Shown: positions 7,394 through 16,747, numbered from the stretch's first letter. The stretch is DNA of 64,000 nt from MED-G116 sp038147495 (GCA_038147495.1 JAYQTT010000016.1:186001-250000); one strand, 5' to 3'. The notes: a model not told the origin generated them from the sequence alone. Numbers and translations are program-made.

Positions 7394-8845
7394 ATGCCGG
7401 TGCCTCCTCTTCCTTCTGCAAATCTGCCGCCAAGTGACTTCATCATCTTTGGCGGGGCTGGCGATTTGTCTTTACGCAAGATCTTCCCTGCCTTTTTCTG
7501 GCGCTATATTGATGGCCAGCTGACAGACGAATACCGGCTGTTTGCAACTTCCCATAGTCCGCTTTCCATGGAAGATTTTGCCGCAAAGCTGCGGCCATTC
7601 TGTGAAGACGCCTTTGCCGCAAATCATGCCAACGAGGATGATTGGCAGCGGTTCCTCAACATCATCGAAATCATAAATATTGATGTGATAAGCGGTGCCG
7701 GGGCCGACATGCTGGCCGAAAAGATTAACCAAAAACAATCAGCGGACAGGCCCGTGATTTACTATCTGGCCATCGCATCAAGCCTGTTTGGCACAACTGT
7801 GAAGATGCTTGACACGCATGGGCTGGCGTTGCCGCAAGCCCGCCTCGTGGTCGAGAAGCCGCTTGGAAACAATGGCGAGTCATCGCGTGCGATCAATGCC
7901 GAACTCGCAGCCGTCTTTGACGAACAACAGATCTACCGGATTGATCATTACCTTGGCAAAGAGACAGTGCAGAACCTGATGGCACTTCGGTTCGCCAATG
8001 TCATTTTTGAGTCCTTATGGAACAACAATCATATCGATCATGTTCAAATTACTGTTGCCGAGACAGTCGGCGTAGATGGTCGCGCCAACTATTATGACAA
8101 ATATGGGGCGATCCGCGACATGGTGCAAAACCATTTGCTCCAGCTTGTCTGTCTTGTCGCGATGGAACCGCCTTCCTTTTTCAATGCTGATCAGGTGCGT
8201 GATGAGAAATTGCGCGTTCTCAGAGCCTTGCGCCCCCTCAATGAAACCGAACTGGTTCTTGGCCAATATGAAGATTATACCGCCGAGCTTGGCGCAGAGT
8301 CTCAAACCGAAACATTTGTTGCCATGCGCATTGCCATCGACAATTGGCGGTGGGCGGGCGTGCCGTTTTATATCCGCACCGGTAAAAAGCTCCAGCAACG
8401 CGCGTCCGAGATCGTCATCACTTTCAAAGAACGGCCCCATGACATCTTTTCGAAGAACAATAATGGGGTCGTGTCCGGACATCCCAATCGGCTGATCATT
8501 CGCTTGCAACCAAGCGAGGGGTTGCGCTTGCAGATGACGTCAAAGGCGCCAGGGCCTGGCGGCATGAGATTGTTTCCCTCGGAACTCAACCTCAGCTTTG
8601 ACAAGGCTTTCAAGGAACGCCTCCCGGATGCTTATGAACGGTTGTTGATGGACACTGCGCGGGGGAACCAGACCCTGTTCATGCGTGTCGACGAGGTGCT
8701 TGCCGCCTGGGATTTCATCGATCCGGTATTGGCGATGGCCGAAAAGATCAAACCTACAAAATATCAGACCAAAACAATGGGCCCTGACGCAGATTTTCTG
8801 GCCCAGGATGGCCGAAGCTGGATCGACCCGCATGAGAATTGGTAA
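7394..8845 (+). CDS. zwf: Glucose-6-phosphate 1-dehydrogenase
   Basis: Oxidises glucose 6-phosphate to 6-phosphogluconolactone with NAD(P)+, the entry step of the Entner-Doudoroff pathway. At 483 residues it has the normal family length. FIIFGGAGDLSLRK near the N-terminus is the nucleotide-binding GxxGDL motif, and IDHYLGKETVQNLMALRFAN is the diagnostic G6PDH active-site signature with its catalytic His and substrate-binding Lys. VPFYIRTGKKL is a further family motif. It is the first gene of zwf-pgl-edd-eda; its TAA overlaps the pgl ATG, indicating translational coupling. Confidence 0.97.
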   Translation: MPVPPLPSANLPPSDFIIFGGAGDLSLRKIFPAFFWRYIDGQLTDEYRLFATSHSPLSMEDFAAKLRPFCEDAFAANHANEDDWQRFLNIIEIINIDVISGAGADMLAEKINQKQSADRPVIYYLAIASSLFGTTVKMLDTHGLALPQARLVVEKPLGNNGESSRAINAELAAVFDEQQIYRIDHYLGKETVQNLMALRFANVIFESLWNNNHIDHVQITVAETVGVDGRANYYDKYGAIRDMVQNHLLQLVCLVAMEPPSFFNADQVRDEKLRVLRALRPLNETELVLGQYEDYTAELGAESQTETFVAMRIAIDNWRWAGVPFYIRTGKKLQQRASEIVITFKERPHDIFSKNNNGVVSGHPNRLIIRLQPSEGLRLQMTSKAPGPGGMRLFPSELNLSFDKAFKERLPDAYERLLMDTARGNQTLFMRVDEVLAAWDFIDPVLAMAEKIKPTKYQTKTMGPDADFLAQDGRSWIDPHENW

Positions 8846-9486
8846 TGCTGCATACTGATGATATCGCCGACAAAATCGTCCACCAGCTTGGCACCGCCAT
8901 TGAAGAACACGGCGCTGCAAGCCTTGTCGTGTGCGGTGGCTCCAGTCCGGTTGACATTTTTCACCAGCTTGCAGAAGGGCAGCATAAAGGCACCCTCGAC
9001 TGGTCATGCGTAACCATCACGCTTGTTGATGATCGGCAGGTGCCGGCAGATGACCCGCACAGCAACCAGCGGCTGTTGCGAGAGCATCTCCTCATCGGCG
9101 CGGTGGCGGCGGCGCGGTTTATTCCACTGACCGATGGTGAGGACGTATCAAAGATCAGTCGGCCTTTTGATGTGATGCTACTTGGCATGGGGCCAGATGG
9201 TCATTTCGCATCTTTGTTTCCAAGCATGGTCGGCAATGCGGAATTGATGGCAACGGCACAACCTGCTCTTCTTGAAACCGGACCGGAGGGCTCTCCCAAA
9301 CTGCCACGCATATCGATGAATCTGGCGATGATTTTACAATCCCATTTGATCATCCTGCTGGTCAAAGGCGCCGAGAAACAAGCGGTTCTGAAAGCCGCAA
9401 AAACAGATCAAGGCCTGCCGGTTCATGCGCTGCTGGCACAAACAATCACACCCGTTCACATTGCTACAGACCAGACAGGAAAATGA
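8845..9486 (+). CDS. pgl: 6-phosphogluconolactonase
   Basis: Hydrolyses 6-phosphogluconolactone made by Zwf to 6-phosphogluconate. The chosen ATG at 8845 overlaps the zwf stop (TAATG); a TTG two codons upstream is less likely. The 213-residue product belongs to the DevB/Pgl family in the NagB fold. Signatures are LVVCGGSSPVDIFHQL, the ITLVDDRQVPADDPHSNQR strand and loop, and FDVMLLGMGPDGHFASLFP with the catalytic DGH region. The context inside an ED operon makes the role firm. Confidence 0.95.
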   Translation: MLHTDDIADKIVHQLGTAIEEHGAASLVVCGGSSPVDIFHQLAEGQHKGTLDWSCVTITLVDDRQVPADDPHSNQRLLREHLLIGAVAAARFIPLTDGEDVSKISRPFDVMLLGMGPDGHFASLFPSMVGNAELMATAQPALLETGPEGSPKLPRISMNLAMILQSHLIILLVKGAEKQAVLKAAKTDQGLPVHALLAQTITPVHIATDQTGK

Positions 9487-9573
9487 CCGAGTGATGATAG
9501 AACCATGCAGATTGATTGCGCAAAACCAGTCACACAGAATTGATCAAAGGGAACCGATCACAAAAGGGCACAA

Positions 9574-11403
9574 ATGATGACCACGCTGAATGAACGCATA
9601 TTGGATGTGCAGGAGCGCATCCGCAAACGGAGCGCAGATCATCGCCGCGCCTATCTTGAGGATATTGCCATGATGGCGGCCTCGCCAGACTCTGATCGCC
9701 GGCAGGTGTCTTGCTCAAACATGGCGCATGCCGCCGCCGCCGCCGGACAAGACCAGAATGATGTTCTTGCAGCCGGTGATGAGGTCAAACCAAATATTGG
9801 CATCATCACCGCGCATAACGACATGCTGTCCGCGCATCAACCCTTTGCAAGCTATCCACAGGTGATCAAGGCCGCGGCGCGCGAGGTCGGAGCAACCGCG
9901 CAAATCGCGGGCGGCGTGCCAGCGATGTGTGATGGCGTGACCCAAGGCCGTCCGGGTATGGAATTGTCCTTGATGAGCCGCGATGTTATCGCCATGGCGA
10001 CAGCAATCGGCCTGTCACACGGGGTTTACGATGCTGCAATCTGTCTTGGTGTGTGTGACAAGATTGTGCCCGGTCTTGTGATTGGCGCCCTGTCATTTGG
10101 CCATCTGCCAGTGATCTTTGCGCCCGCTGGCCCGATGTCATCAGGCATCACAAACACGCAAAAAGCTGCTGTGCGCAAAGCCTTTGCCCGCGGTGAGGCG
10201 AGCCGTGAGGATTTGCTGCGATCGGAAGTGGCCGCCTATCACGGACCGGGCACCTGCACCTTTTATGGCACCGCCAATTCAAATCAGATGTTGATGGAGG
10301 TGATGGGACTGCATCTTGCCGGAGCCGCCTTTGTGCATCCACATGATGATCTGCGCCACGCGCTGACCGTTGCCGCCACGCATCGCGCAGCGGCACTTGC
10401 ACGCATGGAAAATGCACTGCCCATCGGCCAGCTTCTTGACGAACGCAGCTTTGTCAACGCGATTGTCGGTCTTCACGCGACAGGTGGATCGACCAATCAC
10501 ACGCTACATCTACCGGCGATGGCCGCCGCTGCTGGTATTCACCTGACATGGCAGGATTTTGCCGATCTGTCCGGCGTGACGCCGCTTTTGGCACGCGTCT
10601 ATCCAAATGGCAGTGCAGATGTAAATCATTTCCACGCGGCTGGTGGAATCGGTTTTGTTATCCGTGAATTGCTGGATGCCGGCCTTCTTGACAGCAGTGC
10701 CGCCACGGTATCCGGCACTCTTTCTGATCATGCCCGCGAGCCTTTCCTTGCCGATGGTGCGCTTGTCTGGCGTGATGCGCCGCAAACATCTGGCGATGAT
10801 CAAATTCTGCGCCCCGCGCATAATCCACACAGCGCCAATGGTGGCCTGAAGATGCTTGACGGCAATGTCGGCAAAGCGGTGATCAAGATTTCCGCCGTAA
10901 GCCCCGAGCGACATGTGATTACCGCGCCCGCCGCCGTATTCACCACTGAAAGTGATGTTAAAGCGGCCTATGAAGCAGGTGCGCTTGACCGGGACGTTGT
11001 GGTGGTGGTCCGCTGTCAGGGGCCAATGGCCAATGGCATGCCCGAATTGCACAGCCTGACGCCGCTTCTTGGCAATTTACAGGACCAGGGCCATAAGGTT
11101 GCACTGATCACTGACGGGCGCATGTCGGGTGCATCGGGCTCGGTACCCGCCGCCATTCATATATGCCCCGAAGCGGTAGATGGTGGCGCCATTGGCAAAA
11201 TCATCGATGGTGACATGATCACACTTGATGCGGTTGAGGGTGTGCTGATGGTCGATGCCGATCTGGGTAGCCGCACGCCGCTTGATCTTTCGAACATGCC
11301 GCCACAACGCGGCTTTGCCCGCCCGCTTTTTGCCGGATTGCGCCGGTCTGCCGTTGGCGCCGAAGCCGGTGCGGGGATCAACCCTCTGGAGTCATATCAA
11401 TGA
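9574..11403 (+). CDS. edd: 6-phosphogluconate dehydratase
   Basis: Iron-sulfur dehydratase of the IlvD/Edd family that converts 6-phosphogluconate to 2-keto-3-deoxy-6-phosphogluconate (KDPG). 609 residues, the normal Edd length. Cluster ligands are expected at GGVPAMCDGVTQGRPGMELS, AICLGVCDKIVPG and GPGTCTFYGTANSNQM, each with the conserved Cys in place. GGSTNHTLHLPAMA and the C-terminal LITDGRMSGASGSVPAAIH are further family motifs. A spacer of 87 bp separates it from pgl, and its stop overlaps the eda start (ATGA), so the last two ED enzymes are coupled. Confidence 0.97.
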   Translation: MMTTLNERILDVQERIRKRSADHRRAYLEDIAMMAASPDSDRRQVSCSNMAHAAAAAGQDQNDVLAAGDEVKPNIGIITAHNDMLSAHQPFASYPQVIKAAAREVGATAQIAGGVPAMCDGVTQGRPGMELSLMSRDVIAMATAIGLSHGVYDAAICLGVCDKIVPGLVIGALSFGHLPVIFAPAGPMSSGITNTQKAAVRKAFARGEASREDLLRSEVAAYHGPGTCTFYGTANSNQMLMEVMGLHLAGAAFVHPHDDLRHALTVAATHRAAALARMENALPIGQLLDERSFVNAIVGLHATGGSTNHTLHLPAMAAAAGIHLTWQDFADLSGVTPLLARVYPNGSADVNHFHAAGGIGFVIRELLDAGLLDSSAATVSGTLSDHAREPFLADGALVWRDAPQTSGDDQILRPAHNPHSANGGLKMLDGNVGKAVIKISAVSPERHVITAPAAVFTTESDVKAAYEAGALDRDVVVVVRCQGPMANGMPELHSLTPLLGNLQDQGHKVALITDGRMSGASGSVPAAIHICPEAVDGGAIGKIIDGDMITLDAVEGVLMVDADLGSRTPLDLSNMPPQRGFARPLFAGLRRSAVGAEAGAGINPLESYQ

Positions 11404-12035
11404 ACGAAAATGCAAATCAGATGATTCAGGGCATTCTGGATATGGGTCCGGTGATGCCGGTCATTGTCATCGACAATGCGGCAGATGCCGTTCCACTTGC
11501 CGATGCGTTGCTGGAAGGTGGCTTGCGAACAATTGAGATCACCCTGCGCACACCTGCGGCGCTTGGTGCGATAGAGGCCATCGCCCGTACCGGCAGTGAA
11601 ATTTGTATCGGAGCAGGCACCGTGACATCGGCCGGGCTTGCCCGGTCCGCCATTGATGCCGGCGCAAAATTTGCCGTGTCGCCGGGCACCACTGCCGACG
11701 TCATTGACGGCTGTGCCGATGTTGGCTTGCCCCTGCTTCCCGGGGCCGCCACCGTTTCTGAAATGATGAGTCTGATGCAGGCCGGATTTACCGCGATGAA
11801 ATTCTTTCCGGCTATGGCTGCCGGTGGCCCGGGCTTTGTCAAATCGCTGGCAAGCCCGTTGCCACAAATAACAATCTGCCCGACTGGTGGGATCACAGCG
11901 GCGACAGCGCCGGAATGGCTGGCCCTGCCCAATGTCAGATGTCTTGGCGGGTCATGGGTGGCACCGCAGAAATTGATTGCTGACGGGGATTTTGCCACCA
12001 TCAGAAACTTGGCCAAAGAGGCTGCCGCTCTGTAG
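11400..12035 (+). CDS. eda: KDPG aldolase (2-dehydro-3-deoxy-phosphogluconate aldolase)
   Basis: Class I aldolase that splits KDPG to pyruvate and glyceraldehyde 3-phosphate. The 211-residue protein has the catalytic Glu in GLRTIEITLRTPAAL, the substrate loop CIGAGTVTSAGLA, and the Schiff-base Lys in FTAMKFFPAMAAGG. SPGTT and the C-terminal phosphate-binding CPTGGITAATAPEWL segment also match. It overlaps edd by four bases. Together with zwf, pgl and edd this gives a complete ED pathway from glucose 6-phosphate. Confidence 0.96.
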   Translation: MNENANQMIQGILDMGPVMPVIVIDNAADAVPLADALLEGGLRTIEITLRTPAALGAIEAIARTGSEICIGAGTVTSAGLARSAIDAGAKFAVSPGTTADVIDGCADVGLPLLPGAATVSEMMSLMQAGFTAMKFFPAMAAGGPGFVKSLASPLPQITICPTGGITAATAPEWLALPNVRCLGGSWVAPQKLIADGDFATIRNLAKEAAAL

Positions 12036-12064
12036 CGTTGTCCTCACCATATCAGGAGCAAAAA

Positions 12065-13003
12065 ATGAAATTCGGTATTCTTGGTGACGCAAAAATTGCC
12101 CGCGAGAAGGTGATCCCGGCAATTCGTGCCGCCGGACATGAAGTCATCCAGCTTGGTCGTCGTAACCCGGACAATAAGGCAACTGATCCTGTCTATGAAG
12201 GGGTCGGACAAACGAGCTATGAAGGGCTCTTGGCCAATCCCGAGATCGACATCATCTACAACCCGTTGCCAAACCACCTGCATGTTCCATGGTCAATCAA
12301 GGCAATGGAAGCTGGCAAGCATGTCATCTGTGAAAAACCGATTGCCTTGAATATGGCAGAGCTAGACAGCCTTGAGGTCGCGGCGAAGCGCACCGGCATG
12401 TATGTCTATGAAGGGTTTATGATTCGTCATCACCCGCAATGGCACTGGCTGGCAAACGCCCCGATAGGAAAGGCGCAGGCCATTCAGGTGGCATTTGCCT
12501 ATCCAACGCTGAGTGATGACAATATCCGCAATGTTGCGGAATGGGGTGGCGGGCCTGTTTATGACATTGGCTGCTATGCAATCATGGCCGGGATTTTGAT
12601 CTTTGGCGGCGGCCCACAGAGCATCGATGTAAAGATGGTGATGGACCCGAAACACAAGGTTGAAAATTTCGCTTCAGGCCTTCTTGTCTGGCCGGATGAA
12701 CGGCATCTGCTTTTCAGCGTTTCCAGTTCTTCGAGCCTGACCCAAGGCGTGCATGTGATCGGCACCGAAGGTGCGGCACGGCTTGAAGTGCCATTCAACC
12801 CGGTCGGGCCAACAAGAGGTTTTCTGTTATCCGGCTCGCTTGGTGAAGGGGAGATCGTATCTTTCGCCGATTGCGATCAATATGCGCTCATGGTCAAGGA
12901 TGTGGTCGCCGATATTGCTGGCGGTGCATCCCCAGATTTTACCCACAGCCGTATCGTTATCTCCTGTCTTGAAGAGATGATCGGCGCACGTGACCGGGGC
13001 TGA
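12065..13003 (+). CDS. Gfo/Idh/MocA family NAD(P)-dependent oxidoreductase
   Basis: A 312-residue oxidoreductase of the glucose-fructose oxidoreductase / inositol dehydrogenase family. The ATG at 12065 has AGGAG six bases upstream and gives MKFGILGDAKIAREKVIPA, an N-terminal Rossmann fold; an upstream TTG is rejected. YNPLPNHLHVPWSIKAMEAG and KHVICEKPIALN contain the family EKP motif with its catalytic Lys, and GGGPVYDIGCYAI is the GxxxDxGxY substrate-site segment. It sits 29 bp after eda and is probably cotranscribed. It may channel another sugar or sugar acid into the pathway; the substrate cannot be read from the sequence. Confidence 0.85.
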   Translation: MKFGILGDAKIAREKVIPAIRAAGHEVIQLGRRNPDNKATDPVYEGVGQTSYEGLLANPEIDIIYNPLPNHLHVPWSIKAMEAGKHVICEKPIALNMAELDSLEVAAKRTGMYVYEGFMIRHHPQWHWLANAPIGKAQAIQVAFAYPTLSDDNIRNVAEWGGGPVYDIGCYAIMAGILIFGGGPQSIDVKMVMDPKHKVENFASGLLVWPDERHLLFSVSSSSSLTQGVHVIGTEGAARLEVPFNPVGPTRGFLLSGSLGEGEIVSFADCDQYALMVKDVVADIAGGASPDFTHSRIVISCLEEMIGARDRG

Positions 13004-13016
13004 AGAGGCGTCAGCC

Positions 13017-13994
13017 TCAACCGGTCAGACAGCGCGCGGCAAGATGATCATTGCCAAGCGCTGCACAGGCGCCGCGCAGGCCAGCCTGTGGATCTGTTGA
13101 CAACCACACGGGCAAATCAGCCGTCAACGCCGGATCACCACCACCGTTACGGATACGGTCAGCAAGCGCGCTTTGCCCGATAAGGGGCGCCAGCCGCGGC
13201 ACAACGCCACCAGCGATCACTGCCCCACCCCAACAACCAAGGCTGAGTACATTGTTCAAAATCACAGTGCCAAGACAATCCAGCATGATCAGCGCCGCCT
13301 CGCGGCACACACCGTCTTCGGCAAGGGCGCTCGCACCAATTTCTGGCGCTGTCATCTTCGCCGGAGCGGCCATATCCTTTACCAGAAACCGATAAATTGT
13401 TTCCAATCCGGGTCCGCTTACAAAATGTTCAGCAACGATATGTTCATGCGTCTTGTGGTGGAATTCATATAAAGCCACCTCGCGCGCAGAACGTGGTGAA
13501 AAAGCAACATGCCCGCCCTCACCCTCGATCGGGATCAGGCTGCCATTGGATCGAATCAATCCGGACACGCCAAGTCCTGTTCCCGGTCCAATCACCAGCA
13601 ATGGCGCCAACGGGTTTGGCGTGCCGGAGAGGATTTCCACATTACCATTGGCTGTGGGATCGGATTGGGCCAGTGCCTGCGCGGTAAAATCATTGATCAC
13701 CAGAAGCCGCTGAACGCCAAGGGTGGAACGCAACTGGCGTTTATCAAAGCGCCAGTGATTATTCGTCACATCGACGACATCTGCATTGACTGGCCCGGCC
13801 ACCGCAATGACCACACCTTCAATATTTTTGGCGTGATCCGTGTCTAGCCCTGCCAGATACGTCGCCACCGCCGCGTCAATCGTCGGGAAGTCGGCGCATG
13901 CCATGCTGTGGACAAACTGAAGGGGTTGATCAACCCCGGCGGCGATGGCGAATCTGACATTGGTGCCACCAACATCTGAAACAAGAATTGTCAT
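13017..13994 (-). CDS. glk: Glucokinase
   Basis: ATP-dependent kinase that makes glucose 6-phosphate for the facing ED operon. The ATG at 13994 with GGGAG nine bases upstream is preferred to a GTG eight codons earlier. MTILVSDVGGTNVRFAIAAG is the ROK/Glk phosphate-binding loop, LLVINDFTAQALA holds the catalytic Asp (ND), and VIGPGTGLGVSGLI and PIEGEGGHVAFSPR are bacterial glucokinase motifs. A C-terminal GGAVIAGGVVPRL matches the adenosine-binding region. The gene lies 81 bp downstream of gap on the same strand and converges with the Gfo/Idh gene. Confidence 0.93.
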   Translation of the reverse strand: MTILVSDVGGTNVRFAIAAGVDQPLQFVHSMACADFPTIDAAVATYLAGLDTDHAKNIEGVVIAVAGPVNADVVDVTNNHWRFDKRQLRSTLGVQRLLVINDFTAQALAQSDPTANGNVEILSGTPNPLAPLLVIGPGTGLGVSGLIRSNGSLIPIEGEGGHVAFSPRSAREVALYEFHHKTHEHIVAEHFVSGPGLETIYRFLVKDMAAPAKMTAPEIGASALAEDGVCREAALIMLDCLGTVILNNVLSLGCWGGAVIAGGVVPRLAPLIGQSALADRIRNGGGDPALTADLPVWLSTDPQAGLRGACAALGNDHLAARCLTG

Positions 13995-14075
13995 GCCGTC
14001 TGGCTCCCCGTCAATCACTGTCCAAATTATGTTTCAAACAAACAGATGGAACAAGGCGCAACGGCCAACAGCCGA

Positions 14076-15077
14076 TCACGCATCAAGTAAAAGTGCGGTG
14101 TCGAGCATGCGCTGGGAAAACGCCCATTCATTATCATACCATGCAAACACCCGCGTCATACCATCCGGCATCACCCGCGTCTGGTCGAGATGCACCACTG
14201 AAGATGCCGGACATCCGTTAAGGTCGCTGGAGACAAGCTCGCGAGCTGTTACGTCAAGAACGCCCGCCAACGGCCCGGCAGCAGCATCGGTTAGCGCCGC
14301 ATTGATTTGCTCTGCAGAAATCGGCGTTTCCGGCTCAAAGGTCAGATCCACTGCCGAAACGTTTGGGGTTGGAACACGGATCGCCACACCGTCGAGCTTG
14401 CCGGCAAGTTCCGGCAACACGAGGCCGACAGCCTTGGCAGCGCCTGTTGTTGTCGGGACCATGCTCATCGCCGCGGCGCGCGCACGGTATTTATCCCTGT
14501 GATCGCTGTCGAGCAGTCGCTGATCACCGGTGTAGCTGTGAATGGTTGTCATGAATCCCTGCCGGATACCACATGCCTGATGCAGCACATGCGCCACCGG
14601 CGCAAGACAATTGGTGGTGCAGGATGCGTTTGAGATAATTCTATGTTCAGGACGGAGGATCTTATGGTTGACGCCATAAACCACAGTGGCATCAGCCCCG
14701 GCGGATGGCGCCGAGACAAGCACTTTTTTCGCACCGGCATCCAAATGCACCTTTGCCTTGTCTGCCGCAGTGAACACACCCGTACACTCAAAAACAACGT
14801 CAATATCAAGCGCAGCCCAATCAAGACGCGCCGGATCGCGTTCAGACAAATAGCGAATGTTACCAGCACCCGTCTGCAAGCCATGTTCATCGAAATCGAC
14901 TGGCGATTTGAGCCGCCCATGTACGGTGTCAAATTCCAGCAGAAACGCCGCCATGTCGATGGATGCCAAATCATTGATCGCGACAATTTCGATCTCTGGC
15001 ACAGGCGATTCGAGGTAGGCCCGCAGAATATTGCGGCCAATCCGTCCAAACCCATTAATTGCGACTTTCAGTGCCAT
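14076..15077 (-). CDS. gap: Glyceraldehyde-3-phosphate dehydrogenase, type I
   Basis: Oxidises and phosphorylates glyceraldehyde 3-phosphate, the aldolase product, to 1,3-bisphosphoglycerate with NAD(P)+. 333 residues, standard length. The N-terminal ALKVAINGFGRIGRNILRAY is the Rossmann motif. NASCTTNCLAPVAH contains the active-site Cys, and MTTIHSYTGDQRLLDSDH contains the catalytic His. RARAAAMSMVPTTTGAAKAV and AWYDNEWAFSQRM are also canonical. It is probably cotranscribed with glk, placing ED lower and entry steps in one minus-strand unit opposite the ED operon. Confidence 0.97.
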   Translation of the reverse strand: MALKVAINGFGRIGRNILRAYLESPVPEIEIVAINDLASIDMAAFLLEFDTVHGRLKSPVDFDEHGLQTGAGNIRYLSERDPARLDWAALDIDVVFECTGVFTAADKAKVHLDAGAKKVLVSAPSAGADATVVYGVNHKILRPEHRIISNASCTTNCLAPVAHVLHQACGIRQGFMTTIHSYTGDQRLLDSDHRDKYRARAAAMSMVPTTTGAAKAVGLVLPELAGKLDGVAIRVPTPNVSAVDLTFEPETPISAEQINAALTDAAAGPLAGVLDVTARELVSSDLNGCPASSVVHLDQTRVMPDGMTRVFAWYDNEWAFSQRMLDTALLLDA

Positions 15078-15352
15078 AGAAACTCTCCCCTAAAAAACAC
15101 AAAACACGGCACACTATGGATAGATCAGCCAATTAAGCCCGTTATTACTTTGGCATTTACGCGCGCTTCTTTGACCGAATTTCATCGAGGCTTCATATCT
15201 CTTCAACACATTTTCTGTGATGATTTAAGCAGGTCACATTGTCTCAGGCAGGTCGTGATGCACATTTCAGCTTTACATCGCCGTCCCTTTATCGTTTTTT
15301 GACACTCCCCTGTCGGACTTGCGCCGTCACCAAAAAGCAAAGAAGGACAAAT

Positions 15353-15853
15353 ATGTCGATCAACAAGCGTATCGTGACCGACCTTGTAAACAATGGGGTC
15401 GAATTTGTCACCACTGTTCCCTGCAAACAACTGGCCGGCGTTATTGCCGAAATAGACCAGTCCGAGCACATCTATCACATTCCTTCAAACAAAGAGGATG
15501 AAGGAATGGGGCTTTGCGCTGGCGCCTATATGGGCGGCAAACGCCCTGCCATCATCATGCAGAATACGGCGATTGGCGTTACCATAAACACGCTGGCAAC
15601 GCTTATCCAATTCTACAACATTCCGCTGCCGATGCTGATCAGCTATCGCGGCGAGCTTGGCGAGCCGGTGGCCTGTCAGGTTGAAATGGCGGTGCATACA
15701 AAGGCGCTTTTGGCGCAGATGAGCATCCCGACATACCATTTCCACAGCGCCGAAGATATCAACGAGTTTGACGCCATCCTGAAATACAGCTTCATGGCAA
15801 AAAAACCCGTGGCGGTGTTGACTGATGCAAGTTTCTGGAAGGGAGCAGAGTGA
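15353..15853 (+). CDS. comD: Sulfopyruvate (phosphonopyruvate-type) decarboxylase, alpha subunit
   Basis: PYR-domain half of a thiamine-diphosphate decarboxylase. The start is the ATG at 15353, preceded by AAGGAC; the longer open frame from 15239 lacks a ribosome site. The 166-residue protein (MSINKRIVTDLVNNGVEF) carries HIPSNKEDEGMGLCAGAY, where the conserved Glu activates the ThDP cofactor, and PLPMLISYRGELGEP. Its partner starts at the next codon boundary (TGATG overlap). Two separate short subunits of this size match archaeal ComD/ComE and bacterial homologues that turn sulfopyruvate into sulfoacetaldehyde. Phosphonopyruvate as substrate cannot be excluded. Confidence 0.85.
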   Translation: MSINKRIVTDLVNNGVEFVTTVPCKQLAGVIAEIDQSEHIYHIPSNKEDEGMGLCAGAYMGGKRPAIIMQNTAIGVTINTLATLIQFYNIPLPMLISYRGELGEPVACQVEMAVHTKALLAQMSIPTYHFHSAEDINEFDAILKYSFMAKKPVAVLTDASFWKGAE

Positions 15854-16416
15854 TGATCAGATATGAACTTCTGAAAGAGATCATGCCAATCATCTCGGAT
15901 CAGCTGGTGGTCTGTAACATTGGCTTGCCGTCACAAGAACTGCATATGCTTGATGATCAGCCAAGCAATTTTTACATGCTTGGTACGATGGGGCTTGCCT
16001 CATCGATCGGCCTTGGCCTTGCGCTGGCGCAGTCAGCCAAAGTGATTGCAATCGATGGTGACGGTTCTGTTCTCACCAATCTTGGCACCTTGCCCACGAT
16101 TGGCAACAACCCGGCGAATAATTTCATTCTGCTGATCATCGACAATGGCAGCTATGGATCAACCGGTGACCAGCCCACTTATGCCGGCATGAAAACATCG
16201 CTTGCGGGCATGGCCAAAGCCGCCGGGTGCGATAATGTGATCGAATGTGCCGCCGAAGACACAGCCGATGCGCTGAAGGCCGCGCTTGCCGGGGACGAAA
16301 TGACGATCATTGTCAGCAAGTGTGAGTCCGGCAATGTCAAGGTGCCGGTGATTGAATTTGATGCGCCGGTGATCCGCCATCGATTCATGCAGGAGGTTGC
16401 ACGCCGCAACGCCTGA
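15853..16416 (+). CDS. comE: Sulfopyruvate (phosphonopyruvate-type) decarboxylase, beta subunit
   Basis: ThDP-binding half of the two-subunit decarboxylase. The chosen start is the ATG at 15853 overlapping the alpha-subunit stop, with GGGAG upstream (a GTG one codon earlier also exists). The 187-residue protein has the pyrophosphate-binding motif as IAIDGDGSVLTNLGTLPTIG (GDGS followed by the conserved Asn), the ATMGLASSIGLG-like loop (TMGLASSIGLGLALA) and IIDNGSYGSTGDQPT. In marine alphaproteobacteria this activity links sulfolactate or dihydroxypropanesulfonate breakdown to sulfoacetaldehyde. No xsc, suyAB or slc genes flank it here. Confidence 0.85.
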   Translation: MIRYELLKEIMPIISDQLVVCNIGLPSQELHMLDDQPSNFYMLGTMGLASSIGLGLALAQSAKVIAIDGDGSVLTNLGTLPTIGNNPANNFILLIIDNGSYGSTGDQPTYAGMKTSLAGMAKAAGCDNVIECAAEDTADALKAALAGDEMTIIVSKCESGNVKVPVIEFDAPVIRHRFMQEVARRNA

Positions 16417-16435
16417 AGCCAGTCTGCGCCGGGTT

Positions 16436-16645
16436 TTATTTCATCCGGCAGGCACGCTGTTGCAACCAATCTTCGGTTGTGCAATCAGGGGCGTCTATCG
16501 CCGCGGTAACAACCGAACTGATGGGAGGCGGTGCATCCTGTGTCGCCTCCTGATCCTTTTCAGCATCTTCCGCCTCACGCCGCGATTGATGCTGCGATCC
16601 TTTGCGCGGGTCCTGACCAAATCTGATATAATTGACGATATTCAT
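16436..16645 (-). CDS. Hypothetical small protein (weak)
   Basis: I do not recognise this frame. From the ATG at 16645 it encodes 69 residues: an N-terminal MNIVNYIRFGQDPRKG, a charged middle rich in Glu, Asp, Gln and Arg, and a C-terminal EDWLQQRACRMK. No clear Shine-Dalgarno is visible, and the frame stays open upstream to 16723. A plus-strand frame overlaps the same stretch, so this may be non-coding. The 331-bp space between comE and the DUF4149-like gene holds nothing else I can support. Confidence 0.3.
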   Translation of the reverse strand: MNIVNYIRFGQDPRKGSQHQSRREAEDAEKDQEATQDAPPPISSVVTAAIDAPDCTTEDWLQQRACRMK

Positions 16646-16747
16646 ATAAAGGGTAACGACATATGGCCCGCCTTTTATAGGCCGCCACTGGCGCGAAGCC
16701 ACACTGCACATGGAATCAAACAAGGGATATGACCCCTGACTCCACCC

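Noticed and set aside
14643..15302. 219-residue plus-strand open frame
   Set aside because: Antisense to gap for most of its length; gap has unmistakable GAPDH motifs.
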